Shown here one piece after another: positions 10,822 to 22,290 of a stretch of 64,000 nt of DNA. This DNA is from Datisca glomerata. Lineage: Eukaryota > Streptophyta > Magnoliopsida > Cucurbitales > Datiscaceae. The DNA is taken from contig QANY01004770.1 in the NCBI GenBank assembly GCA_003255025.1, positions 1,101,790-1,165,789 of the forward strand, in the 5' to 3' direction. The stretch's first letter is position 1. Each line of letters starts with the position of its first letter. Position numbers and translations under genes: made by a program. The notes beneath the pieces were generated by a model. It had not been told where the DNA came from. It ran no database searches and saw only the letters and a list, made by a program, of their open reading frames with translations.

Positions 10822-11624
10822 GCTGATCATCTCTATATGATACAATAATCAAAATTAAAGGAACAACAAACTCAAAATTTAATTTCTACAGAACTTCAAA
10901 ATACTTTCTATGTCAATTCAAAATACTTTCCATCTCTAATTGACCACACCACACACACTAAAAGTGTGCAGCTATCCCGAGAATCTCGTATCTTGTAAAA
11001 TTGTCCTGAACTGAGTGGGACGGAACTTGTCTCGTGAGGGAGGGGACGGGACACAAGACAATGTTAAAAAATATCGACTTCTCCCGTCCCAAAAACTTTA
11101 TAAGTAGCCTAATTGTTTGTGTTTTTTTTTGCTCTTATTCTTTTAAATTTTAACATTTAATCTTTTTAGTTTTAAATCCTTTTTAATTTTTAACCCTTAG
11201 AATTGTAGCCCAATTTTAACATAAAATGTTAAAAAAAAGTAAGTATTTACACGACAAATTTTAAATCTCATTTAAAAAAATAACATTTTTATAATTTTAG
11301 AGGTATAGATAACTTTTTCTACCACGTCATCAACCATTTAATGATTGAAAAATAAAGAGAAAATATTGCCTCTATTTTTATAGATTTTCAAATTAAATTC
11401 TTTTTTATTTTTTGATTAAGTTTATCATCGTTTTATTTAAGGATTTTAATGGTTTTCTAAATTTTAGCTACGGTTGTTTATAGAATGTCTTTATCTATTA
11501 ATTTGTAGTTAGTAAAAAAATTAAATGGTAAACATAGTCTAACATTAATTGACTCTATATTTAAGCAATGGATGAGTAAATTAATTAATCATTGATTATA
11601 TCGAAGTCAAACATTATTAGGTCA
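10822..11624. other. Gene-free AT-rich stretch
   Basis: No gene. Around 11015-11095 the words GGGACGGGACA and CTCCCGTCCC form a GC-rich self-complementary patch that may be the end of a miniature element. Confidence 0.4.
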
Positions 11625-11639
11625 ATCAATGATATATCA

Positions 11640-12235
11640 AGCCTTCCTATTGAATAGGCTACGTCAGGTTTTGTGCAATTCATGATATACATCAAGCTAC
11701 CAACTATTTTTGAGTAATCAAAATGAGATAGTCCAACTCCATCATTTTTCCTCAACTTAAATTTTGAGTCGAATGGATTACAAGTGGTTTGCTTTCAAAT
11801 TAGCCAAACTTCTTTAAAATATCTTCTACATGATGAGATTGTGTAAGAATATATTCATCAGAAGTTTACGTCACTTGAATTCTAAGAATGATATATGTTA
11901 GAGAAAAGTGTTTCATATCAAAGTTAGAACTCAACATCTTCTTAGTAGAAGATTTTATATCCTTATTTGTTCCCATTGAGAATATCATCTAGATATAAGC
12001 ATACTATGACAAACATATCACTAACACCTTTATCATATTCATTTATCTCAAGTCATTCGATAACATGGTGTGATAAAAATTTTATACGACTACTTATGAG
12101 CTTGTTTCAACCATGAGTAGATTTAACAAGCTTACAAACCATTCATTCTTATCCCTTAATCATAAACATTTCAAGTTATTCCATGTAGATTTCTTTATCT
12201 AGTTCTCCATTTAAGAAACCAGTACAATCCATTTG
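11640..12235 (-). pseudogene. Copia A: reverse transcriptase and RNase H fragments
   Basis: The minus strand at 12040-12235 encodes an FLNGELDKEIYME block (start of the copia RT core), and 11984-11995 encodes the catalytic YLDD box. The block at 11640-11720 encodes GSLMYIMNCTKPDVAYSI, the conserved segment between RT and RNase H. Several stops and shifts separate the blocks. The RNase H domain itself stops where element homology ends at about 11625. The catalytic aspartates of YLDD are kept, but the enzyme cannot be made from this locus. Confidence 0.8.
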
Positions 12236-13025
12236 GTGATCTCCAAATTATGTATAGCTGCAATCGCAATCAACATTCTAATAGAAGTGATTCTCGTCAC
12301 TAGAGAATATGTATAAAAAAAATATACTTTTCTTCTGTCGATAACATTTAGTCACCAACCGAGCTTTGTACTATCAACTCTAAGTTTTCTTTTGAAAATC
12401 TCTTTACAGCCTATTGGTTTATTTCTCCATGGGAGATCAACCAACATCCAAGTATTATTTCAAAAAATAGATTCAATCTCAATATCAATAGCTTCCTTCT
12501 AAAAAGGAGTTTCTGAATTAGACACTATCTCTTTGTAGTTTTGAGGTTCGGCTTCCGTCAAGTATGTTAAAAACTCTAGTTCAAATGAGTTAATTATTCT
12601 AGCTCTTTTGCTTCTTCTTGGCTTAGCTTCAGATTCTTCATAATTCTGAGCACTAGATGAACTTTCTCTTATTCAAAGTTTGGAAGGTTGACTGTATCTT
12701 CCTTCCTTAAACAAAAACACATTGTCAAAAAAAATTTCATTAACAGACTCCATTAAAGTATTGATACGTACGTTAGAAATTCCTGACTTAATCACTAAAA
12801 ATATATATGATGCATTGTTTAATGCATTCCGATGAAAACACAATCTACAGTCTTATGTCTAAGCTTGATTCTCTTAGGTAAATGTACTTGTACCTATGCA
12901 AGACACCTCCATATTTTTAGAATTTTATACGAATAACTTCCTTTTCCACACCTCACAGGGTGACTTGTTAGTTTTCTTATGTGGAATTCTATTAAATATA
13001 GTGTTAGTTGTAGGCAATGCTTCCC

Positions 13026-13298
13026 TCACAAATTGTAAGGTAACCTGAAACTATTTAACATGAAATTCACCATGTCTTTTAGAGTTCTATTTTTCCTTTC
13101 AATCACCCCATTTTGTTGTGGTGCATAAGGTGTAGTAGTCTGATGCATTATGTCATTATGAGCACAAAAATCATATACCATGGGGGAATCATATTCTCCA
13201 CATCGATCACATATAAGAACCTTAATCTTCCATCCAAGTTGATTTTTAACTTCAGACTTATATGTCTTAAGCATATCCAAAGTCTCATATTTTGAATG
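13026..13298 (-). pseudogene. Copia A: integrase core, C-terminal part
   Basis: An open minus-strand frame contains SEVKNQLGWKIKVLICDRCG, then EYDS, and ends with NGVIERKNRTLKDMVNFML, the copia integrase catalytic-core blocks. The second Asp (in CDRCGEY) and the Glu of the D,D-35-E triad (in the ERKNRTL block) are visible. The upstream half of the domain lies on the far side of the insertion at 13300-14279. Confidence 0.85.
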
Positions 13299-13299
13299 T

Positions 13300-14279
13300 G
13301 TTGGGATTGTTTTCTTAGTGATGGGATAAATAGAGAGTGAGGATAACAAGCTCCGTATTCGCATCAAAACCTAATGGGTCCTATGAAAAAAGCTGAGAAT
13401 CGAGCCTAGGTGTTTAATTGAACATTGGCCAAAATATGAATACGGAGTAATGAAGTTTGTATTGAGTGAACATTGGCCAAAAGTAAATTAGAAAACAAAG
13501 TCTAACAGAGGAAAGTTTTTTGGGATTAATACAGAGTAATGAAGTTTGTATTGAGTGAACTTTCGTATTACAAAAATAAAATGTTACAAAATATGAATAC
13601 GAGAAATGGATTCAGTCTCTCTAAGCTTGGCTTGAGGCCCCCCCTTTGCATGGAATCTTTGAGAGTTGCTTCAATGAAGGATTTTGCTTGCCTCTTTACT
13701 CATGCTTTGCCCCATGCATCCTTTCCCCTTTTATAGGCCTTTTTGCTCAGGTAATTTGCACCAAAAGGATCACGTGGTCTTCCTTGGTAATTTGATTTTC
13801 TGAGTTGAAAATCGACCTCTCACTCGTGTGAGGGCTGCAATTGGTCGAGTATAAACCCCCTTTTAAGTCATTTCTCCCTTTGGGCAGAGCTTCCCCTCGC
13901 CGGAAGTCTCCATTTCCTCATTTGGTCAGCCAAAGTCATTTATTGTACTATCTACCTTTTGCCTTAGCCTATGGACCCCTTACTTTACTCTAGAGCTTAT
14001 GTAGATGGTGCCCATCCCGATTCTCCACTCCTGCTTTTTTCTTCTTCATTTTTTTTCTACGTTTAAAGTCCTCTGTATTACTTGATATAAAGCACTTTGT
14101 CATTCAGGTCTGAGCCTCCTTTTATTTTCTCCTACGCTTGGCCTAAGCGGGCATCTCGGGTGCTCTTTTATTAGACCGCATAATAGGTTAAGTCCATCTC
14201 AGCCTTCTCTCCAATATTAGATGGGGGCTGGGCTATTGGTATACTTGCTGGACTTTATTCAAATTTTGGGCATCTAGAA
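13300..14279. mobile_element. ~980-bp insertion inside the copia A integrase
   Basis: Integrase homology stops at 13298 and resumes in the same frame at about 14285. The sequence AATGT lies on both sides (13295-13299 and 14280-14284) and looks like a 4-5 bp target duplication. The insert begins GTTGGGATTG or TGTTGGGATTG and ends GGGCATCTAGAA. It has an internal 89-bp direct repeat (GAGTAATGAAGTTTGTATTG at 13445 and 13534) and a TATA-like CTTTTATAGG near 13730. It has no coding region; a solo LTR is possible, but the ends are not a clean TG...CA. Confidence 0.65.
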
Positions 14280-14284
14280 AATGT

Positions 14285-14470
14285 AATTAGATGTAACATA
14301 ATTTAATATGGTCATCAATAAATGTTACAAAATATTTTCTACCTCATCTACTTGGTGTAAATTTCATATCACATACGTCACTAAGTATTAATCCAAGCAT
14401 ATCTGTTTTTTCTATTTTTTAAATAATTTTATAGTAAATTTGGATTCAACACATCCACATTTACGTCTTT
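14285..14470 (-). pseudogene. Copia A: integrase core, N-terminal part
   Basis: The minus strand reads LILSDVCDMKFTPS, a stop, then GRKYFVTFIDDHIKLCYI, a stop and L before the insertion boundary. This is the first block of the copia integrase core, with its first catalytic Asp (in SDV) kept. The frame runs directly into the part at 13026-13298 if the insertion and one duplicated site are removed. Confidence 0.8.
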
Positions 14471-14505
14471 TTTCTATTTCAAAATTTGTAATAAACCTAA
14501 GTTTT

Positions 14506-14990
14506 TCATTCTTTGCATAGATTTGATATTTTCATGACCTTATCTACACATATCACGTAACTCAACAATATAAATAGAAGATGCAGATTTTTCATTAAAA
14601 CCACAGAAGTTACATCACTTACATTAAGTTCAAAAAGACCATCACACACACCCCCCCTTACCCATAAACATTCCCCTTTAGTCAAGGAAAGCATGTTAGA
14701 GTCAAATACATGTTTAAATCCATTCCTACGTACGAGAGATCCCGAAACCAATTTTCTACAAATTTCAGGCATGTGGAGTACATTGTTGAGAGTGAGTTGC
14801 TTTCTGAGGTAAACATTAGATGCACTTTTCCTTTCTCATTCACAATAGCTTTTGAAGTATTCCCCATGAAAAATTTTCCGCCTTCCTTAACCTCTTGATA
14901 AGTTGAAAACAATATCTTGTCACCACAGATGTACCTAGAAACATCGTTATCAATCCACCAACTAGTGATGTCAGTGACAATGCACATTTC
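14506..14990 (-). pseudogene. Copia A: protease and GAG-pre-integrase region
   Basis: The minus strand encodes SWWIDNDVSRYICGDK at the protease active site, where copia elements normally have D[ST]GA; here it is DNDV, so the catalytic motif is lost. Blocks FSTYQEVKEGGKFFMGN and KLVSGSLVRRNGFKHVFDS follow after a frameshift near 14740, leading to a GAG-pre-integrase-like tail. Confidence 0.8.
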
Positions 14991-15234
14991 AAAGATTGTT
15001 ATGCAAAGGTCATCAATTCGTCACATTAGCCAGAGTGTTCTTGTGACCTTTATGAGGGTTATTGTCCACAAATGGTCCTTTTTGTGTCTGCAGTATTTTG
15101 CCTATGCACACCCAACATACCTGTGTGGTTGTTGCTCATGGCTTTCCTCTTGTTGTTGTTTGTCTTTGGTTTCCCTCCTTCTACCACATTTTCTTTCATC
15201 TCCATGGAAGAGGACAACAACTTGAGATCACTTT

Positions 15235-16690
15235 TGTTGGATCGGGTTTTAGATTTTGTAGAAAATTAATGATCCATGAGTAATTCATGGACGAAATATA
15301 AAAATTTTCATGCAAACTTTTAATCAAATTAAACACAAAACTAACCAATGAACATGCAAAATTGTATAAACGTATGGAGTAGTGATCAAAATAGTTTATA
15401 CATTTCTTGTAATGGAGAAATTCTAATTTGACAGGATCCATGCATAATACCTTTTCTCTTTCCCGTGTTCCTCGTTCCTGAGATTCGTAGATCCTGTAAT
15501 TGATCTTCGCACCGAAAATCACTCATTAGAATTAGAAGTATATCTCTCAAGAATATTAGTAAATATTGAGTGTGGGTTCTCAAAATAACTGTGGAAGAGA
15601 AAACAACATTTTTTCTCTTCCCCTATAGATTTCGGCGACAACAGTAAGGAGAGGGAGAGAGAGACTTTTTATGCTCTAGTTAACACACTTAAGTTAAGTT
15701 AGTTAGAGATGCAACCCTAATGCAATCCTTTATATATTAATTAAAGAATTTATCCACACACCCCTATATGTTAAAAATATAAAATCCCCTATATTTTGAC
15801 CTACATATGTGATTTTAACGTCTTCCCCTAGAGCCAAAATTGTGTCTAAGCTGAGGAATTAAATTGATTTCTATCAATTAATTAATTAATTAATGTTATT
15901 TACTAATTATCTTATAATTAAAAAATAACAAAAAAAATAATTTGAACAATAATTTGGGTATTCACTAATATAGTGATGGCACCCATCTCATATGAGCTCG
16001 AGAAGTGTACCATGGTCCAAAACACATTTTTAGTTCAACTGATGTTGTTTCTAATTCATGTCCTTATGAACTACTTATGAGACTGAATGAACCCACATGA
16101 AAAAACCATGGGATTCAAATACCTGGTTAATTTATCTCAATAAATTCCTGACCTATTTAATCTCGATATCGTTGAATCACAATCCTGTCAGTCGATGTAT
16201 TGTCCGGCAATTAAAACTCACACCTTTGGCGAATCAAGTTCTGTATTCACCTTAGAAGTAACGTAATTATGAAAATACTCTTAAAGTGTAACAATTAGAT
16301 TTAGAGCTAGATAGTTTTGATCTAGACTAGTTAGTTACTGGTCTATTCAACATGTTCCACAATATGTCTAGATCAACCATTAAAGTCTCCACTTCCATGT
16401 CCCGAGACCAACAACATTTGCATCTACTTAACTGTCGTAATTGGATTCGATTGTCCAGTCAATCGTAAGACTACGAATAACATTCTAAACTATCTCAGAA
16501 GAGTTTGTCTGAAAGACCGCTCAGTCTTTACTCTCGTTGATAAAAGTTCCAGGACTAAGTAAATTACAAATACACTTTATTTAAAAAAATTTCATTTATT
16601 CATAAAATTCAGTAGTACGTAAATGTCTCAGAAATAACTGTTTATTCATAAATAGTTATTACGCCCTACTTTGTAGACATAATTTCAACA
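15235..16690 (-). repeat. Copia B 3' LTR
   Basis: On the minus strand the LTR starts TGTTGAAATTATGTC at 16690, directly after the polypurine tract, and appears to end ...CGATCCAACA at 15235, giving about 1456 bp with TG...CA ends. The right boundary is firm because it joins the polypurine tract; the left one rests on the CA end and on copia A gag homology starting next to it. Confidence 0.65.
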
Positions 16691-16729
16691 AACTCTCACT
16701 TGGACTAAAGTAGGCGTGTACAATCTCGT

Positions 16730-17800
16730 ATCCCCATACCCTCCATATGACCATAAAAAACTTTACTACTTAAAGTTTTCGTGAATGGATCTGCCAAATC
16801 GTTAATTATCAATATGTGTGTTACTTCAACATCTCCACGTTGAACAATCTCTCTGATGATGTGCTACTTTCACTTTACGTGTTTAGATCTTTTGTAACTC
16901 TTTGGCTCCTCAAGTTTGCTACATCCCCACTGTCATAATAGTAAAGTGTCATGGGTTTGTCACTATCTGGAACAACTTCCATAGTTTTTAGGAACTTTCT
17001 AAGCCAGACATCTTCCTTGTTTTACAAGCCGCCACATACTCAGCTTCCATGGTAGAATCAACGATGTAAGATTGCTTGATACTTATTCATACCACTGCTC
17101 CAATATTGAGGATTAACACTAATCCTGGGGTGGACCTCTTGGAATCCTTATCCGCTTGGAAACCAGAGTTGGTATAACTCGTCATATTCAAGTCAGTACC
17201 TGAATAGACAAGCATTGTAGTTCCTCGTTCTCCTAAGATACTTGAGAATATGCTTGACAATATTTCAATGCTCGAGTCTAGGATTATATTAGAAAATGAT
17301 TTACCACGCCCATGATGTAGCAATTATCTGGTTTAGAGCAAAGCATTGCGTACATGAGTCTTTCGAGGCATATGGAATATTTTTTATGTCTTCGTCTTCT
17401 TGAGGAGTCTTGGAAGATTGCTCCTTTGAGAGGTTGACTCTATGTCTAAATGATATATATCCCTTTTTAGAGTCTTGCATACAAAAGTGATCCATCACCT
17501 TATCAATATAGGATGCTTGAGAGAGTGCCAACCGTCTGTTCTTCTAATCCTGAAAGATCTGAATACCTAGGACAAAAGCGGATCCTCCAAGATCCTCCAA
17601 ATCAAATTGCTTTGCAAGCTAGATTTTGAAATCAGACAATTTTCCCACTTCATTCTTAATGAGTAGAACATCGTCCATGTACAAGACCAGAAAAATCACA
17701 TTCCCTTCATGTATCAACTTATACACACAGGGTTCATCCACTAACAGCTCGAAACTGAAGTTCTTGCATATGTTTGCTTCAGGACCAGTCACGGCTTGTG
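16730..17800 (-). pseudogene. Copia B: reverse transcriptase and RNase H
   Basis: The minus strand carries the catalytic LYMDDVLLI block (YMDD codons at 17670-17681, intact), then QASYIDKVMDHFCMQDSKKG and, after a shift, the RNase H region with SNTNSGFQADKDSKRSTPG-like text (TSYTNSGFQADKDSKRSTPG at about 17120-17180). Stops and frameshifts occur throughout. The RT keeps its catalytic aspartates, unlike elements C, D and H. Confidence 0.8.
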
Positions 17801-17812
17801 AGTAGGAAATAG

Positions 17813-18181
17813 TTAATCATGGTCCTTATGTGAGACTGTTGTCAAGGCATCTCCATAGAACATGTACTTGTTAGGTTGTCTCATAACCCTCTCACCACAT
17901 CGAGGCTTCAGATCTTGCTGTGGTTTTTCCACTATTGATTCGAGAATAGGTCTCGATTGGGGAGTCGGTGTTATCCCACTCAATAGTTCTCCTAGAACAA
18001 GTATGCTACTCAGCTTCACACTTCTTATGTAGTCCTCTTCAAGAAACCGCATATTCATGCTCACACATGTTTTCTTATCGGCTAAACTATAAAAAACGTA
18101 TCCATTCGTTCCCTTGGGATATCCTACAAATAGGCATAATTTTGATTGATTGGGCAACTTACCCGTCTTCGGTGTTAGCAC
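17813..18181 (-). pseudogene. Copia B: region between integrase and reverse transcriptase
   Basis: A 122-codon open stretch encodes KLPNQSKLCLFVGYPKGTNG and YVFYSLADKKTCVSMNMRFL, the conserved C-terminal integrase-side block in copia polyproteins (the 'C-FVGYPKGT-GY-FY' segment). The end of the frame runs into a linker rich in Pro and Glu before RT. Confidence 0.85.
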
Positions 18182-18327
18182 ATATTCCAGGCATCCCCAT
18201 ATTCTAAGGTGGCTTAAGGATGACTTTTATCCACTCAATCTTTCATATGGTGTACTAGGCACCGTCTTTGACAGAACTTGGTTCAGAATATATGTCATTG
18301 TTTTCAAGGCATATCCCAGAATGAATC

Positions 18328-18591
18328 TCAGAGGGATGAGTAACTCATCATGAATCTAACCATATCCAACAGAGTTCGATTTCTTCTCTCTTGCACACCA
18401 TTATGTTCTAGAGTGCCAGGTGCTGTAAGTTGAGAAAGAATATTTTCTTCCTTAAGATAGTTTTCAAACTCTCTTAGCAAGTACTCCCCACCATGATCAG
18501 ATTGTAGTTTTTTTATTTGTTTCTCTAATTGCTTCTCAACCATAGCCTTGTATATTTTGAACTTTTCAAAGGTTTCAGTCTTTAGGCGCAT
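18328..18591 (-). pseudogene. Copia B: integrase core
   Basis: An open frame of 87 codons carries KKLQSDHGGEYLLREFENYL (second catalytic Asp) and APGTLEHNGVQERRNRTLLD (catalytic Glu), then MVRFMMS. The spacing fits the D,D-35-E core of copia integrases. The block holding the first Asp lies upstream at about 18600-18900 in broken frames. Confidence 0.85.
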
Positions 18592-19028
18592 TAGATAAAC
18601 ATGTCCAAAATGTGAAGGCTACAAAATACTCATAACCTCATCTTTCTTGGATATTCAATGGCCTGCATACATCACTATGTATGAGTTCAAGGTATTAAAT
18701 GGCTCTTTCACGCTTCGTTGAAAAGAGTCTCTTGGTCATTTTACCTTCTATGCAGGATTCATATATGGGTAGTATCCCACACTTAAGGTTTGCAATGGAT
18801 CATCATTCACAAGTGTTTTAATCATATCTTGGTTAATGTGACCAAGACGCAAGTACCACAAGTAGGTTCAATCGATTGAGTCAGACCTCAACCTTTTACT
18901 ATCATTGGAACTTTTAGTTTTACATAGAAAATGTTATTTATCATGTGTTTAATAGTAATCAAGTAATCATTTCTAAAAATACCAAATCATTATAAATAAA
19001 ATTTGAAGAAAATCCTTACTCAATTAAA

Positions 19029-20131
19029 CTAGCTTAGAATACGATTTTTCTCCAAAACTGGAATATAAGAAACATTATGCAAAACCAAATAATTATTCTC
19101 AAAAAATAATTTAATTGTTTCAACTAATATTGCCGATACTAGTACTCCATTCCCCCACCAGAAGTTGAACTCGCCCTCGTTAAGCCTTCTGCTTTCCCTA
19201 AACCCCTGCAGGGAACAACAAACATGGTTAGTCACTGTAGAGTCTACAATCAATGAAAAAGTAGAGTTAGCCACATAACAGGCTTCAGTTACAAGTAATG
19301 TACCTTTGGATTTCATCTCCTTGAGATAATCCAGGCAATTACATTTCCAATTACCAGTGACTCTGCAATGATAATACTTGTCTTTTGACTTGTCCCCTTT
19401 CGCATGGCCTTTGCCTTTCACATCTTTTGTGTTCACCTTCTTAACTTTCTTCAGAACTCTCTTGTATTTATTTTTGGTGCCAAAGGTGGAAGGCTTACTT
19501 TTAGTAAGGTTTGCCTCTCCATTTTTCCTCTTGCTCTTTAGAAATAGGGTCTTAGTAACTTGCAACTCCTTCATGAGTTCTGGAACAGATTACCTCAACC
19601 TATTCATCGAATTTTTAAGTTTGAAGTTCTCAAAAGTATATGTCAAGGTTTCAAAGATCATATCAACTTGGATCTCGCAATGTACCTCATTTCACGTGAT
19701 CTCCATCTCATTCAGATAATTAATGATCAATATCATATGTTCTTTGACAGGAGTTCTAGGTTTCATCCGACAGTTCATGAAGTTTCAGACAACGACTTGT
19801 TTGACTTGACGACCCTAATCCTCGATCATTTCAGTGATGTTCAACATCATATTAGTGGTGGTCTTCATGTTCTCATGTTGTTGTTATAACACATTGCTAA
19901 CTGATGCTAAGATATAACATCTGACGATCTCATCAAAACGCAACCAAGAAACATAGACATCATTTTCCTCTTGAGTCAATTCAGCAATAAGTTCAAGGGG
20001 ACAAGGGGTGGTGAGAACAAACTTGTGCTTTTCTACCGTAAGTAAGATATCAATGTTACGTTTCTAATCAACATAATTTTCACCAGTGAGTTTGTTTGCA
20101 TTCAAAATTGTTGAGAGTGGGAATAAAAACA
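19029..20131 (-). pseudogene. Copia B: gag, zinc knuckle and protease
   Basis: Gag starts at an ATG near 20131 on the minus strand with LNANKLTGENYVD, the usual copia gag opening, and includes KHKFVLTTPCP and WLRFDEIVRCYILASVSNVL. A degenerate zinc knuckle (YYHCRVTGNWKCNCLDYL) lies at about 19330-19390, with the first Cys replaced by Tyr. The protease site reads LIVDSTVTNHVC: the canonical DSGATNHVC has Thr in place of Gly and Val in place of Ala. 19029-19574 is one open frame; gag itself has several stops. Confidence 0.8.
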
Positions 20132-21720
20132 TGATTTCTTAAAAGAATAAATAAAGTGGTGTAAATAAATATTTAATCATTTAGAAAAATATGATGCTTG
20201 ATACAAATACTTAAATATTTTAAAAATACGATAAAAACATATTTCTTCCATGATGTTACGATCAACAATGATTGCTCGTCTCATCTAGGGACAACGCTCG
20301 AGCTACCTCCTATCACATCGAGACTCTTCTTGTTTAGTTAACGTTTCTCAAGATGTCACTACATATATTTCAACCAATTGCCAATGATTTTGGTCACCTT
20401 AGCCCCATTGACTAGATCCTATGTGAGATTCCAATGTGCTTTAGTCTAAGTATTTAACCAATGCATCGATTTTAAATGTTGCTATGAACTAACTGTCTGT
20501 CTAGGGATGATCATTTCTCACCAATTCCTTTACAAGCTTTAGCTTCACAATCAACTTGATGACTCAAAGTGATACGATTTTCAAGTTTCTCTCACTAAAG
20601 AGAGGACCACTAGGGCACCTCTAAACCATTCTTCGTGCCATGATCAAGTTTATGTTGGGAACCTTGAGAATGTTTCAATGTAAACGACCCTCTCGCTTAG
20701 TTTTTGAAAAAAAAAAGAATTTTATTTGCTTTTTCAAAAATCATAACTCTTTATATGTATAGCAAGTTTCAAAAATTATAAACTTTTATAAAATTGGTAT
20801 TGTATTTAAAAATATAACACGTTCTAAGTTTAAACTACAATGATGCATGTACATGTTACATGACAATTTGATATTGACATATCTCTATTTCTATGGCATG
20901 TTATATGTGGATGCGAGATTAATAATAAAGTCGTACATTTAACATTAACCTATCTATTACTCATTTATAATTACAACCCGTAAAAGTAAAAAAAAAATTA
21001 CAATAATCTAAATGCTACTCTTCATGGCATCTGTAATTATATCATTCTCCTTCAAGAAGTCTCACCACCTTGTAACCCTTTACTAAGGTCTACTCCCATT
21101 TTTAAAATTTCAATTTCAATTTTAAATTAATTTCTAACAGTTTTTACTTTGATAAATAATTACCAAGTAAATTAATCAATTAATTTATTTAAAAAATAAT
21201 TTTCAAAATAAATACTAATTAATCAGTGTTGAAAAATTATTAAATTAAATAAATTTAATTTTCGGGACTTGAATGAGCTTAGGATCAAATTTGAGTCCCT
21301 ACGAATCATTTAGGCCAAGCAACCCGAGCTCAGTCCAAACCTCAACAGGCTTGGTAGGTTCTCGCTAGTCCAAGGCCCAACATGGTCTTAGGCGCGAGGG
21401 TTTCCAAAACCTTATTGCCGCCCCCTAGGTTTCCTTAACCCTAGTGACGGCAGCGGTTGACGGCGACGACGACTGCAGTGATCGCGTTAGCCACAAGACG
21501 CGGCGGTGGTGGACGACAACGGCAAACGGTGGCACGTGGCGGATGGAATCGGGGAACGGCAGCGTGCGACGGTCGCGGTTCCTCGGGATGGGCGTAAATG
21601 ATGGATTTACATGAAATTTAACAACACAACTCTTGCAAAATTAAATTACATAAAATCCTATGTCATAATTTTAGCATACATCAATTCTAAAATAGAAAAA
21701 TAACACCTAGTGCCGATCCA
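20132..21720 (-). other. Copia B leader region, including a GC-rich patch
   Basis: No coding sequence upstream of gag. The segment 21425-21590 is strikingly GC- and CpG-rich (ACGGCAGCGGTTGACGGCGA and similar) in an otherwise AT-rich window. Because gag starts right below it in transcription order, the stretch is taken as the untranslated leader, but the LTR/leader boundary and primer-binding site were not found. Part of it could belong to another element. Confidence 0.4.
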
Positions 21721-21859
21721 TTGGGATCTATTCATAAAACACACTCAAAAACATGCTTTGAATCTACCATACAAAAATATATGTCAATATCATCATATTC
21801 ATCCATCCATGCATTTAAATACAGAATATGCATATTAAAAAAACCTGCACCAATCGTCG

Positions 21860-22290
21860 TCTTCCATGTCAGAAGCATTTCTTTTATGCTAGCTCGTGTC
21901 AAGTCACATTTAGTATCACATTTCCTCAAAATAATCGGAAGACGATGGAATATTTTCAATGCTTCTTACACAAGTTTTGACAATGTTTGCCTCCTCTATA
22001 AGTACCACCCTCGTCAGAGAGCTAAGTCTAACTTGGTCGTAGCTCTGCTATGTTAAAGTTCACATAAATACTTACTCACGCATTAAAAACTCTTAGGCAA
22101 GGTCTTTACCCCATTGGTGGGAACTTGTCTTAAGTTTCTTATCTTCCTTTGAGTGCATGAGATAAAGTTGCTCGATGTAAAACGTGAGATCAAGTTACGC
22201 AATGTGAGACACGTAAGCACTTTATTTTTTAGCATCAATAGAGCCTATTCGATACAACTATTTATAGGCAACAATATTCTGGTAATCCTA
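21860..22290 (+). repeat. LTR-like dispersed repeat, copy 2
   Basis: Related in the same orientation to 4920-5345, including the CTTCTTACACAAGTTT and AAATACTTACTCA words and the TATA region (CTATAAGTACC from 21996, altered from TATAAATAC in copy 1). Substitutions and indels show that both copies are old. No coding region is attached. Confidence 0.55.

Larger units (their letters stand above)
11625..15234 (-). mobile_element. Ty1/copia element A, both ends missing
   Basis: Read on the minus strand from high to low coordinates, the order is zinc-knuckle remnant (about 15000-15230), protease (14680-14990), GAG-pre-integrase (14506-14700), integrase (14285-14470, then 13026-13298), RT (about 11980-12235) and RNase H start (11640-11720). 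That order, with integrase before RT, is diagnostic of copia. There are many stops and frameshifts. No LTR of its own is present: the left end is lost inside RNase H and the right end is cut by the LTR of element B. A ~980-bp insertion interrupts the integrase. Confidence 0.85.
15235..21720 (-). mobile_element. Ty1/copia element B (3' LTR, full polyprotein region, leader)
   Basis: Minus-strand order from high to low: leader (20132-21720), gag (about 19575-20131), zinc knuckle and protease (19029-19574), integrase (18328-18591, C-terminal part 17813-18181), RT (17301-17800), RNase H (16730-17323), polypurine tract (16691-16703 on the plus strand as AACTCTCACTTGG), 3' LTR (15235-16690). All coding parts have stops or shifts. 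I cannot find a 5' LTR matching the 3' LTR within 20.1-24.6 kb, so the left end in transcription order is lost. The element abuts the gag of copia A at 15234/15235 and may be nested in it. Confidence 0.8.

Noticed and set aside
15062..15283. Plus-strand hydrophobic frames resembling a membrane protein
   Set aside because: They are the reverse of the copia A gag/zinc-knuckle remnant.
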